From Endocalyx cinctus (lineage: Eukaryota; Ascomycota; Sordariomycetes; Amphisphaeriales; Apiosporaceae), in NCBI GenBank assembly GCA_001600455.1, contig BCKC01000002.1:4416171-4480170 (forward strand): a stretch of DNA of 64,000 bases, given 5' to 3'. Shown piece by piece: positions 9,413-21,024 of the stretch; position 1 is the stretch's first letter, and every line of letters begins with the position of its first letter. Below the pieces are notes generated by a model. It saw only the letters and a list, made by a program, of their open reading frames with translations. It had not been told where the DNA came from and ran no database searches. Made by a program: the position numbers and the translations under genes.

Positions 9413-12400
9413 CTACTCTAATAACCCAATACGTCTCCATTCCTTAACGTACTTCGCGGCCAGATTTGGCGTAACACTATCAGCGTTGCGAAGCGTAGAC
9501 GATATCTCCCGGGTCCTGAAAGTATCCATGATCACACCTCCACAGGACATGTGCTCGAACTCGTTCTCGAGGAAGTCCTGCAGCATCTCAAACTGGGCCC
9601 ACTGTTGTTGCTGCTCGACACTGCTATCACCGTCGACGAGTTTGGAGCCGGCCTGTTTGACCCACTCGGACAGTGATAACGCCGTCGTCGGGCCGGAAGA
9701 GGTAAGCCCCATTTCTTCCGACATGGCACGCAAAATAGGTTGCCAATCCTGTCGGATTGGGTTCTCGAGGTGGTATACGGCCGAGCTTCCCCATGAACGC
9801 GGTGTAAGCAAGATATCAGATATCGTCGACGCTATGATATCCACGGGTAACCAGGAGAATGTCTAGACGAGTCAAGTATTAGGCAACTAAACAACATTTT
9901 AACGTTTTGAACAGTAGCAAATAAACTTACCCCCTCCAGTCTAGGGAACGCCCCCACCGCCTGCGCCGTCTTGACCAGCGCCGGAAAATGCTCTTTCGGG
10001 TTCCAATACCCGTTCGTGCTCGCGCCCGAGACCTGCCCGACGCGGACGACGGCGACCTCCGTCTCGTCGCCCGCCCGCCTCGCCGCGTCTCTGACCATCC
10101 ACTCGCACACGAGCTTCGCGCGTCCGTAGCCCGAGTTGTTCGTGCAGCTCGCGTCGTCGAGGTACCTCTCCGGCACGAGGCGGGCGCCCGCGCCTTGCAG
10201 GTGCCGTCCCACGACGGCGATGGAGGACACGAATAGGAGACGCGGCTTTTCTGGCTTCGCAGGAGAAGTCGTCGCGGCGTCGCGCGCGAGCTCGAGAAGA
10301 TTGCGCAGGGCTTTGAACTGCCCTTCGAATGACGGTAGCTGCCGCTGGAAGTCCATGGGCCACGCCGCGTGTACGATGTGCGTTAGACGCTGTGCTAGCC
10401 CTGAATATGCGGCGCGGGATAGCCCGAGATTATCTTGCGAGGGATCGGTGTGCAACATTTCGATCTTGGATCGATACTCTTCGTGGATTTTAGACCCCTT
10501 GGATTCTAATGCTTGAATGTAGTCGGACATTAAATCGTCCTTGTTGCTTTTGGCGTGTTGTTCACCTCCTCCGGTGCCTGACTGCCGCCTGAGGCAAATT
10601 ACCTTTTTGATGGCGGGGTTGGAAAGAAGACATGAGAGCAAGTGTGAACCTATGCTACCAGTACTTCCGGTCAAAAGTACCGTATAACTTCGGGAAGGTT
10701 CACGCACAGCGTAGCGCGCAACGAAATCCCTCATCATCGGCTCTTCGGAGTTATCTTGTGCGTCGCTCGACGATAACCGTAAAGCGGCAGCCATACGTCG
10801 TATTGTAGTATTTCTGTGAACAAATTCCTTCGTGACTTGTTCACGCGGTACAAAATCTGGACCGCCGACTATTGCACGCTGGACCGCTCTACGAATACGC
10901 AGGGCTTGCAAGGAATCGATACCTCGCTCGAACAGATCAAGATCAAGACCAACCGCGTCAGCGGAGCTTGGGTCGAGACCAAGTTCTGTGTTAACTATGG
11001 TCATGAGGCCTTCCTCGAGCTTGTCCGCGTATAGTACGGACGAGTTTGGAGTATCGGCACCGCCACTATCCAGATCTTCGTAAACTTTCTGAATTTCAGC
11101 GTCGAAAACCTCATACACGGACCGTCGGAGAACAGCACCCTTATCAGAACGCGGTAAGCTCTGATCCGGCCTAAGCACTACGATCGAAGCTTTCGACGAG
11201 ATACGCGCGTGGTTATCCATGCGACGACCGGCTTCTTCCACGATGGGCCAAATGGCATCCTTGAAGTCATCCACCGCGCTATCGTCGGTCTGCGCAGCCA
11301 TCTGCGCAGCAGCGGGCTCGACTATGACGCCGAGCTCGAACTGACCGTTCCCAAACGCCACCGCGCCCTTTACGAGCGGGCTCTCGACCAGCATCGATTC
11401 GAGGATAGCCGGCTGCACCTTCTCGCCCGTGACGAGCACGATGACGTCGTCGGTGCGACCGATCGCTCTAAACTCGAAGCGCGGCTTATCGGTGCGTCTC
11501 ATGAGCAGACGGTCCTGCAGCGCGTACGGCTCATCCCACCCGAAAGGGGTAACTGTCAACTTCCGGGGGGTCGCGTCCGGAAAATTCGCATCTTTCGCTT
11601 CCTCCTCGACCTCGACGGCTTCAACACGAGACGGGAACTCGTGCCTGAGCCGCCAGAAGCGCCAGTCGTCGTCCGGTCCGGGGACGAATACGGGGCTCAG
11701 CGGACCGGTTTCGGTCGTTCCGAAATGGGCTAGCAACTTGACGCCGCGGGCGGAGAGCTTCTTCGCGACGTCCATATTCAGGGGCCCGCCGCCGCAAGCG
11801 ACGAATTGCAAGGGGAGGAGCGCTTGGATGCCGGATTCCGAGTCCGGCCCCGGCGCACAGATCTCGTCGAGTACTGAATGCGGTTAGTCGCCGGAACAAA
11901 TTTTCAATTCGGGTACCCAATAATCTTGGCCTGCGCTAAGACCGCGGGGCTATGTTATGTACTTACTGTGGGGAACGGTCATAAGGGACCCAGCACCGTT
12001 GCGTCTGAGCGCTTCGGCTGTCCATGTGCCCGTGGGAACGACGTGTACCGGGGGAATCCAGGTAGGTTTACCGATGCCTAAGGAAAGACAGGGAACTACG
12101 AGACCGAAACCCTATAGATATTTTATATTAGAGCCGACTAGAACAGGAGAGAGAAAAAAAATGACTGTATGTGTACTTACATGGTAGAGAGGCAGCGTCG
12201 ACATATTCAATGCCCCGATGTTTTCGGTCTCCGTGCGCGCGTGACACGTTGCGTACCCGAGTAGGTATTTGTGAGGCTGGTAAATGGCTTTAGGCAGCCC
12301 CGTTGAGCCTGATGAGTGTAATATCATGACATTACGGTCATTGTCGGCGACGAAATGTCCCGGCTCACAAATAGTCGCAGGTTTGCTGCTAATGCTGTCA

Positions 12401-13126
12401 TTGCTTAAATCGTGCTCGAAGGGGAGAGCCTCAAGGATATTGGTATTTGATGATGTTTCTGTCCCCTCGGTGGAGTTTGAAGTTGCGCTTTCGCCATCGA
12501 ATCGGACTTTATCCATAAGTCGAGGTGACGCAATGATAGTCTGTGCCCGAACCGTGTCAAGAAGATGTCTTACGGCCACGGGACTGAGACGAGCTGATAG
12601 TAAGGCGACCTTGCAAATTTTTCAAAATAATTAGTCAAAATAATTAGTATTTTTTTCACCCAATTTAACAACATATGAAGAAGAGAGGTGCGTGTTTTCT
12701 ACATACCGGCACACCCAATGACAGAAGGGCAAAAAGGTGGATAAGCAGACTCAAGTCGCTATCCATGAAGATAGCCACTGGAGCGCATTTCGCGGGCATA
12801 GTAGTTGATGACCGTGCTCCACTCAATTTCGTCTTGAGTTGATCTTTCAATTCGGTCTTTAATCTCTGAGAGCAGCTCCACACGGCGTCCCGCAGCTGCA
12901 GCATGGTAACCTTGACCTCTCGGTGGGCATCTGCGCGACCGCTATCTTCGGGTCTGGAGGACTTGACGGCCTGGCAGCAGAATAGCGCCGAGGGGTTGAC
13001 CTCGGCATTGTGCTGTATCAATTCGGGGATGCTCCGTATGTCCCCGGCACCGGCACCGGCACCCGGTAAGTATATGGACGGGGTCTCAAAATGAGAGGAT
13101 TTGAAAGAATTCGTTGAGCCGTTCAT
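9413..13126 (-). CDS. NRPS-like A-T-R carboxylic acid reductase
   Basis: Five exons join in phase: 13126-12707, 12609-12181, 12111-11967, 11873-9931 and 9862-9413, giving 1128 aa. Adenylation domain: SSGSTGLPK (about 239-247), the YHGFGL motif, GTTETGP (about 383), GRTDDVIVLVTGEK, and the A10-type LPRSDKGAVLR. Carrier domain: FERGIDSLQ with the phosphopantetheine serine near 652. Reductase domain: TGSTGSIGSH (about 733-742), the SDR-type YGRAK (Tyr ~914, Lys ~919), and the closing LPVD. Such enzymes activate a free acid as the AMP ester, load it on the carrier and release it by NADPH reduction as an aldehyde. There is no condensation domain. Fungal relatives reduce aryl acids made by methylating NR-PKSs, which fits the synthase at 30 kb, but the substrate is inferred. 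Exon 4 has locally very high GC. Confidence 0.93.
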
Positions 13127-13761
13127 TTTTTTTTTTTCTTTATTGTACTCAATTTTTTTTTCCGTTGTAATTTTACGATTTTTCGAGCCTATTCTCAGAA
13201 AATAAACGATCTCGATAATGACTACAACTTCTACGTAGCAAGATCAGGATATGGCTTCAGAGCTTCAATCTCAAGAAAGCGCTTTTCAAAATAGAATATT
13301 CTGCACTATAGAGTTTTTCTTTTTTTTTCTTTTTTCTTTTGCTATTTCATACTTATTCTAAGCTGACTGTAAGCTATCAGGTACGCGGTGAACTGAATAG
13401 TGGGTGTGTCTGGTACCCGGGTTACTCTGGCCCATATCCACTGCTTGTCTCACTATGTGAGATGTTTGGCAATGTACTGATAAGCATGACTGAAACACCC
13501 TATTTTGTTATTTTCATGTCGCTAGAGTATATTTTATGGATAAGACGTAGACTAGTTATACTAACAAAATAAGAATTGGACAATGAAGAATTTGGCGTCA
13601 TTTGACTTGGGTACTTATATATTTACCTAGTTATTGACTCTCGAGTTATGGACATATTTATATATAATATAATAACTTTTGCAATTTTCATGGAGCTTTC
13701 TATCATGTCTAGAATCTAATGATTATAATTTACAAGTGTCGAGGCGGAGTATAATCTCTGC
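13127..13761. other. Promoter of the A-T-R gene and 3' flank of the MFS gene; no gene seen
   Basis: T-rich and AT-rich. An open frame at 13339-13572 has no recognisable features. Poly-T runs lie at about 13130-13140 and 13318-13328. Confidence 0.4.
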
Positions 13762-15274
13762 CTAAATACGTTTCCACTTCATTCCACACTGCGTGGTCCT
13801 ACAAACGATCAGTAGCGCACTACCGATTGCCAGTGACAAACCACAGAATATTTTGAGATACAAGTAACCACCGTCATCTCTGTCAATAAGGGCCCCGGCA
13901 ATCGGGTTACTGACCAAGACGGCGATACTGATAATACCAAAAGTAGTTCCCAAACGGACACCTATTTCCTGATTGGACGATATCTGTTGCACGAGCGCCG
14001 GGGTCATTCCGACGAACGTTCCGGTTGCGAAACCGAAGAGGGAGGAAAATACGATTGTCGTCGCGAGACTACCGTCTGGCGCGGGAATCCAGAGGGCCAA
14101 TACAAAGATTGCCGATAATGTAGTTGTGAAGATCATGACGTTGAAACGTCCTACCTTGTCGCCGAGCCATCCAGGTATGATGCGACCGAAGACACTGTTT
14201 GATTCTGGTCAGTATGATTTTATAAAACTTATTTCATGATAACACATACCTAGCACCATTGAGGATAGATATTTGATAACTCGCTAAATCGTAGCTCGCG
14301 CCACGGTATTCGGCTTCTAGAGCGAGAAAGTTGAAGGCGATGAACATTCCTCCCGAAAAGAAGGCCAAACCAGCGGCGTTGAATGCGAAAGTCCGTTCTC
14401 CGAGGGGCCTCACGAACGCGCCGAGGCTCCACGGTGTCGGGTGGGGAGGATTGCGCGATCTGAGAGTCAGGGTGGCTATAATGAGGAGAAATAGAAAAAT
14501 AAAGGCGCAGATACGCATTGCCCACGGAAAGCCAATCGTGCCTCCGACTCTGATGACAATTATACTAGGTGAAAATGTTAGAAACTTGCTAATCAATTAT
14601 ACTACAACACGGAACGGACTCACGGCAGAATGACTCCGCCTAGCGACGACCCAGATGCGACGATACCAAAAGCGAGGGCCCTTCGCTTAAGAAACCAGGA
14701 TCCGACGGGTCCCATGGCGGCGGAGAAGATGGCGGCGACGCCGAGGGCACTGAGAATAGACTGCGCAAGAAGGATCTGATAGTATTGACGACCAAGCGAA
14801 GCTAACATGAGGCCCGTAACGTGGGCAAGACCGCCGATTATGACGAGCCATCGAGGTCCATACGTGTCGTAAACCTTGCCTTGGATGGGCATGCTAACGT
14901 AGGTTACGAAAGTCTAGCGAGGGTCATGACGACGACACGTTAATGCATGAGTCGGGCGAAATTCGATGTAGAAATCGATACTTGAATTATTGGAAAGGAA
15001 GAAGACTTACCTCAATGGAAGAAATCCATGCTACCGTCGACGGGGGGTAATTGCTCAATTGATTCTGTTGGTAATAATCTTGAAAAATGCCGATGCAGTT
15101 AATCCATCCATAACTACAAAAAAGACAGCACCAACCGCCTAAAACAGCGGACCACGCGTTAAGGCCACCATCTGGTGGTAAGGACGGAGGAGGGGATGGT
15201 TCAACAGGTTCAACGGGTTCGCGCAACGATTCTTCCGGTGAAGTTGAGCTATCTGCCACTTTTTCGTGTTCCAT
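13762..15274 (-). CDS. MFS transporter, monocarboxylate-porter (MCT) type
   Basis: Exons 15274-15011, 14913-14624, 14564-14250 and 14194-13762 join in phase into 433 aa. After a Pro/Glu/Ser-rich cytosolic N-terminus comes the signature PPDGGLNAWSAVLGGW typical of fungal MCT-like carriers, then about twelve hydrophobic segments, for example GPRWLVIIGGLAHVTGLMLA and GRIIPGWLGDKVGRFNVMIF. The family moves monocarboxylates, riboflavin or small metabolites at the plasma membrane. Its place between the A-T-R gene and the SDR makes export of an acid or phenolic product reasonable. It shares an 877-bp divergent promoter region with the SDR. Substrate unknown. Confidence 0.88.
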
Positions 15275-16151
15275 GACTTTTTATAATCTCACGATAGTAC
15301 AAATCTTTGTTACTTCCAGTGTGTTTATTATGAGACTGATTGAAACGTACGAGGTGAAACTTGGAGAGAGAAATAATGGGAGGGTCAATGTTGGTAAACT
15401 TAGTGGACTAGACACTAACTAACTACCTACTAAGCAACGTTAATTAGTGGATTGAATGGCATTTTTCTTTTTCTTTTTTTTTTTTGATTTTGGAAGCAGA
15501 TATACACCTCAACCTTTTTTTTCTTTCCGAAGGAATGTTTTTGTTATTACGTTCACCCGGTAAGCATGCAGTTGGTAATCACAGCCCACAGCCTACAAAA
15601 TACAAAATACCTAATAAATCACTAGGTTAACCAAATTGTCCGATACTTTTTACTTTACTCTGCCAGTCTGCGTAACTTCGGATTTAGTTGAAGTAAATGT
15701 GGGGGTAATTCCGAGGTCGACGTGCATGATAATTATCGGTTATATCGTCATCCCGTTACGGACCAGAGTCTGACGTAGCATCGTGATATCGTCGGCATTT
15801 AATCCTAGACAAATCTCATTCTCTTATTCTTTGTTTCACAACCTTTTCAAGAGCATTCCGGATATCGAAAGACCTTTTCGTCACGTATTTCCGAATAGCT
15901 TATTTAAACCCCCGGATTACATAAGTAAAGGCGTATTTCCACCCGTATGCACAACTGTGACTTACCTGCGTCATAAATGAACGAGTGAATGATTGAATGA
16001 ATGAATGAATCACGATTGACTATTAATATTAATTTCTAGATTATAAGTAAGAGGGGAAATTATTCATAATTATCGCGCCAAGGTATCATTACAACATTGT
16101 TAAATTACATTTTGAAATATTCCAGTTATTCCTTAAAACCCAACCAAAATA
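15275..16151. promoter_or_regulatory. Divergent promoter region of MFS (minus) and SDR (plus)
   Basis: It must carry both promoters. Visible items are a T-rich run (15467-15485) and a GAATGAATGAATGAAT microsatellite (about 15990-16008). The open frame 15783-15980 has no family features. Confidence 0.45.
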
Positions 16152-17003
16152 ATGTCTCTCGCCAATAAAGTTGCACTTATTACCGGTGCCGGGAGTGGTA
16201 TAGGCAGCGCCATAGCCCTCCGCCTAGCTTCCGAGGGGGCTTCGGTTGTCCTAGGCTACGGTAGCAGCGCGGACCGAGCGTCCCAACTTGTTTCCAAGAT
16301 AGGCGCAAACCGATCCAAAGCCATCCGAGCCGACGCGAGCGATACAAACGACGCTCAGCGTCTGGTAGACGAGACGGTCAAGGCCTTTGGCAAGATCGAC
16401 ATCCTAGTTCCGGCTGCGGGCGTCATGCCCGTAAAATCGCTCGACGGACTTACCCCCGCAGACTTCGATAAGGCGTTTAGTATCAACGTGAAGACGCCGT
16501 TATTCTTATGTCAGGTACGTATTTAATTTAATTAGTCTTACGAGAACAAAAAAATAAAAAGAGAGAAGCACTTCAAGAGGGTTATATTTCCGCTAACGGC
16601 TAAATATGTAAAAAAAAAAAAAAAAAAGTACGCGTCACGACAAATGGCGCCCGGTTCGCGCATCGTACTCTTCTCCACCACCCTCTGCACCGCGTCGACG
16701 GTCATGCCGCACTATCTACTCTACGTATCTACCAAAGGCGCCATCGAGCAGGCCACGCGGGCCATGTCCAAGGACCTGGGCAAGAAGGGCATCAACGTGA
16801 ACTGCGTCGCGCCCGGGCCGACCAAGACGGACGGCTTCATGGCGAACCAGAACGAGCATTCCCTCAAGATGGCCTCGTCCCTTAACCCGTACGGAAGGCT
16901 CGGGGAGCCGGACGAGATCGCCGATACGGTCAACTTCCTCTGCCAGAACGCGAGTCGATGGGTGGTAGGACAGGTGCTGCAAATAAATGGAGGAATGGCT
17001 TAA
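16152..17003 (+). CDS. Classical short-chain dehydrogenase/reductase
   Basis: Exons 16152-16514 and 16629-17003 give 245 aa. NAD(P)-binding TGAGSGIG sits at the N-terminus, then DILVPAAG. The catalytic serine region is FSTTLC, the YLLYVSTKG motif supplies YxxxK, and the C-terminal end is VVGQVLQINGGMA. This is the 3-oxoacyl-reductase/naphthol-reductase-like group of SDRs, soluble in the cytosol. It could reduce or oxidise a ketone or alcohol on the pathway product. The intron is odd: the acceptor AG follows about 18 A residues instead of a pyrimidine tract, though a CTAAC branch site lies about 35 bp upstream. Exon 2 is much more GC-rich than its surroundings. Confidence 0.9.
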
Positions 17004-17670
17004 AGTAGAGAGAAAGACAAATAGATAGAGAAACAATGAGAGACAGAGAGAGAAGGAGAACTTCACCAAGAGTAAGATGGAGATACGAAAGCGGGACATG
17101 ATGGGCGACATCGGGAATAAACAGCCTTAGGTACGGAAGAAAGGGACTTACTTCTCAGTCTATCAAGAAGAGTAGATGGAATTATTCATAACGGTCCCCC
17201 TCAATTAGACAAACAAATTATGACGTGGATAAAGGATGATACGAACTATTGTTGATCTTGAATATCATCCTCGGAGATGGGCGGATTAGCCGAAAGTAAT
17301 ACAAGAATAACGGGTTTGGCTAGGAAGTTGTTCATGCTTATATCTGAAGAATTTGATTCTAAGGTAGTAACAAGGACTACGGCGCCGGGTTTAGCGGGGA
17401 AGTATATAATTATGCCGTTAGACGAAACTCCTGCACAACAGCTCCGGCTATTGGAGGACCAGAGTATGAGGTCAGATTATTCTAAGGCCTGACAACTCTA
17501 CCATGTTTAATAAGCTATAATATGAACGCCACAAAGCACTATTTTAAGACGTGATGGGTGGGATTTCGATTTAATTCCCCCCTACATATCGAAGATCTTA
17601 TCTCTACTCATATTCTTTTTTTTTCCCTCGAAGGATTCAGCGATACCTAATCAGGGGCCGCATCACAATC
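17004..17670. other. 3' flank of SDR and promoter of P450-2
   Basis: An AATAAA poly(A) signal lies at 17116-17121, suitable for the SDR transcript. The open frame 17277-17492 (71 aa) shows no family feature and is probably chance. The last 100 bp are T/C-rich, as for a fungal promoter. Confidence 0.4.
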
Positions 17671-19567
17671 ATGGACGTCGCACGAGCACTTGTCCAAAAT
17701 TACCCTAACCTCAGCATGTTCGTCGCGGTGTGCTTGACCGCGTTGATTGCGTGGGTTGGTTACATATATCAGCGCTTATCTCACGTACCGGGACCGATCT
17801 TAGCTCGTTTTACCAACATCCCTCGCTTCTCGTGGGTGCTAAGTTATCGCGCTCACGACTTGCACGTAAATCTACACCGCAAGTATGGGCCCATCGTGCG
17901 CTTCGGGCCAAACATGGTCTCGGTCGGCGACGTGAACGAGGTTTCTAATATTTACCGATTTTCCAAACCATGGCTCAAAGTAAGTAACCAAACAATACAC
18001 GACCACAAAAAAAGTTTTCTAACGGCGGCAAAATGACCCTTAACTAGTCCGATTTCTACCACGCCCTCCTCATGAAACCCACGAGCAAGCCGATCCCGGG
18101 TATCTTCGCGACGCAGGACGAGGAGATCCACCGGCAGCTCAAGAAGCCCGTCTCGTCGGCGTACTCGATGACCCAGCTGGTCAAGTTCGAGCCCTACGTC
18201 GACGCCACCATGGCCGTCTTCTGCGACCAGCTGCGCGCCCGCTTCGCCGCGACGGGAGAGGTCTGCGACATGGGCAAGTGGCTTCAGATGTTCGCCTTCG
18301 ACGTCATCGGTGAGCTCACTTTTTCCAAACGTCTCGGCTTTCTCGAATCCGGAGAGGATGTCGGTGGGGTTATGGAGAATATTTGGGAGACGTTTAAGGA
18401 AACTTCTTTGGTGAGTGTAACTTTTTTTTTTTTCCTTAGTTTAGTTTAATTAGCTCATTCTGGTTTAGGTGACGCAAATGCCGTGGCTCGACGGGGTATG
18501 GACTAATAACCCGATTCGTAAACATCTCCGAGGTAAGGGAGCGAGTCCAGGCGCTGCATTCGCGATGGCGCGTGTGCAGGAGCGTCGAGAGTTGGTGAAC
18601 GCCGGGAAGAATGACTGGGATCGCGACACGAGAGATTTCTTATCTCTTTTCATGGAGACCGAAGCGAAGGATGATAATTTACCACCATAGTGAGTCGATA
18701 GAATCCTTCGTTTCTCGCTCTTGCATGCTTACGTGTTTCTGACGACGCGCAGCGCTCTCGCCGCTTGGGCTTCATCCAATATCACGGCTGGATCTGACAC
18801 GACTGCGATCCTTCTACGTACCATCTTTTATAATCTTCTCCAACACCGTAGCACGCTGGATAAGCTGCGATCGGAGCTTGAATCGGCTGCGCTGCCGGAC
18901 CTCGTTCCCTGGCGACGAGCGCGGTCGTCGGATCTGCCGTACCTGGACGCCGTCGTCAAAGAGGCGACTAGAATGCACCCTCCCTTCGGCCTCCCTTTCG
19001 AGCGCGTGGTTCCTCCAGGTGAGACCCCCGTTATCTGCGGTAAAGTGCTGCAGCCGGGAACGGTTGTCGGCATGAGCGCCTGGGTCGTGGGTCGCAGTAA
19101 GGAATTGTACGGCGAGGATGCGGATGAATGGAAACCCGAACGTTGGTTGGGATTGGACGATGAGCGGAGGAAGAAGATGGAAGCTGGTTTACTTGCGGTG
19201 AGTATAATAATTAGACTATCCCTTACCTGAGAAAAAAGACTAACCAATGATGGGTAAATAGTTTGGAGCGGGTCATCGGACGTGCATGGGAAAACATATT
19301 GCTCATCTTGAGACATATAAAGTCGTACCCACACTTCTACTCAATTTCGATGTAAGTTCTCTCGCCCAGATTTCTACTTGTGACGTGTTTTATTTTGGGG
19401 GGGGGGATAAACTACCTAATTACCTAACATTTATAAATTTACAGTTTAAGCTTGTGCCTCAAGCGGCGCGAAACGGCTGGAACGTGCAAAATCGCTGGTT
19501 CGTAATGCAGCACGGATTCCATGTTAAAGTCATGCAGAGAGAGCGAGAGCATAAGGGAGTGCAGTAG
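17671..19567 (+). CDS. Cytochrome P450 (P450-2), benzoate-hydroxylase/pisatin-demethylase-like
   Basis: Six exons agree in phase: 17671-17979, 18048-18410, 18469-18689, 18753-19197, 19262-19351 and 19445-19567, giving 516 aa. Features in order are the N-terminal membrane anchor (MFVAVCLTALIAWVGYIY), the VPGPILARFTNIPR hinge, YGPIVRFGPNMVSVGD, the I-helix ITAGSDTTAI, the ExxR helix KEATR, the WKPERW motif, and the heme loop FGAGHRTCMGKH with Cys near residue 454. The layout is that of the fungal group containing benzoate 4-hydroxylase and pisatin demethylase, whose known substrates are aromatic rings and O-methyl phenolics. A tailoring role on the PKS aromatic is plausible. No breaks were seen. 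Confidence 0.92.
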
Positions 19568-20058
19568 TTTGTAAAGGATTTAGGAATAAGCAATGCATAA
19601 GCCAGTCAAACTCGTTCCGTGCCATACAGCGATGTTCATTCTTGTCCGTAGTCAATGGGCCAAAAGAAAAAAAAAAAACTTGTTTGGATGCATATGGATA
19701 TGAAACAATTAACGTTATCTTGGTTTCTTTTTTTTTTTTTTTAAGAGTGTTGCTACGAAGCAGTAAGAAGCGGTAAAAGTTCGAGCAGATACTGTGACAG
19801 AATATGCCTGACATTGGAGGGTACCCCTCAATCCCCCTCTCCTAAATATGCAGGTCATAAATTAAAACCAACTGAGTAACAATTTAGATACTCAGCTGAG
19901 AGGAAGTCAGTAGTTATGATAGTGGAGAGATCTAAGAGAGAAAGTCGCTTGGTGGAAACATGTTATAGTAAACCGCATGTAATCACTCAGTTAACTAAGT
20001 ATTGAAATAATTTATTTTATGCTAAGCTAAATATCTGTTCTGTCTCTTACAAAGAAAA
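19568..20058. other. Convergent intergenic stretch, no gene seen
   Basis: Low-complexity A and T runs at about 19668-19678 and 19729-19742 sit between the 3' ends of P450-2 and the epimerase-like gene. Nothing else was recognised. Confidence 0.4.
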
Positions 20059-21024
20059 TTATTTCTGAGTAGTCAACCAAGCCGCCACCAGCGTCGGCAA
20101 GCTCTGAACAAAGTCGCGACGCTTCGGCTCCCAGCCGAGCGCGGACCTAGCACGGGAAGCATCCGTGTTAGCGCAGAGGCCGACCGCCTCCAAGAAGGCA
20201 TCCCCGTGGGTACCCTCGAACTTGATCGGGCCCTTGACGCCCAAGATGGCCGCCACGTCCTTCAGCTGATCGGTGATGGAGACGGTCTCGGTCGTCAGGT
20301 CGAAGACGGGCCAGGATCCCAGCTGGCCGTTGATCCTGTCGACGGCGGCAAGGTACGCGGCGCCGAGATCGTCCACGTGGACGACGCCCGTGCGCGTCTT
20401 CTCCTCGACGGGGACGCCGACGGCCTCGGTGCTGCCGCTCTTGGCCGCGCCCAGGAGGGGGCCCCACCAGATCCCGAACACCCACGAGCCCCGGCCGTAG
20501 ATCGATCCGGGTCGCAGGATGGCGACGTCGAGGACGTCCCGCGCGGCGAGGATGGCCTGCTCGTGGGCGGGACGCCACCCCACCGCCGTCGCGGGCTTGG
20601 CCGGGTGGAGGGAGGTGCCCGGGACGGTCAAGTCACTGACCCGTCGGTTGGGGGAGCCGTGGACCCAGGATCCGGACGTGTAGATGAAGCCGAGCTTGGC
20701 GCTTACGGACTTGTCCTTCTTCAACGTCTCGGCGCGGTTGCGGGCGGCCTGCGCGACGCTGCTGAGGATGGAACTGGATTCGCCATAGGCCTGAGTGGTG
20801 TCGATGACGACGTCAATGTGGTACTTGGCGATGGTGTCTACGAGGAACTTGGGATCCGTAGCCGCATCGCCTTTGATGGGGGTTATTTCGTTGGAGGTCA
20901 ATACGCTGAGCTTATCGTCACTGCGGGTGGTGGCGAAGACGGAGTGGTTACCGCTGCGCAGTAGGGCCTGGCCGACGGCGAGACCGAGATAGCCAGAACC
21001 TCCGAGGATGAGTACCTTAGGCAT
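20059..21024 (-). CDS. NAD(P)-dependent epimerase/dehydratase-like protein (atypical SDR)
   Basis: A single uninterrupted exon of 321 aa. Rossmann motif VLILGGSGYLG is at residues 4-14, an ATTRSDDKL segment consistent with dinucleotide ribose binding follows, and then YTSGSWVHG and AILRPGSIYGRGSW. The usual SDR YxxxK is not obvious: the place after YTSGSWVHG holds a RRVSDLTVP stretch and then GWRPAHEQ. It may therefore act as a regulator-like or atypical reductase rather than a sugar epimerase. Cytosolic, with no signal or membrane segment. Third-position GC is strikingly high compared with adjacent genes. It has long antisense open frames, which are composition shadows. Role in the pathway unknown. 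Confidence 0.85.
   Translation of the reverse strand: MPKVLILGGSGYLGLAVGQALLRSGNHSVFATTRSDDKLSVLTSNEITPIKGDAATDPKFLVDTIAKYHIDVVIDTTQAYGESSSILSSVAQAARNRAETLKKDKSVSAKLGFIYTSGSWVHGSPNRRVSDLTVPGTSLHPAKPATAVGWRPAHEQAILAARDVLDVAILRPGSIYGRGSWVFGIWWGPLLGAAKSGSTEAVGVPVEEKTRTGVVHVDDLGAAYLAAVDRINGQLGSWPVFDLTTETVSITDQLKDVAAILGVKGPIKFEGTHGDAFLEAVGLCANTDASRARSALGWEPKRRDFVQSLPTLVAAWLTTQK

Noticed and set aside
11209..11733. 174-aa plus-strand open frame
   Set aside because: Antisense to the adenylation domain of the A-T-R gene.
17277..17492. 71-aa open frame between SDR and P450-2
   Set aside because: No recognisable feature; length is within chance for this gap.
20206..20964. 252-aa open frame on the plus strand
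   Set aside because: It is the antisense shadow of the GC-rich epimerase-like gene and has a low-complexity Gly/Asp/Arg composition.
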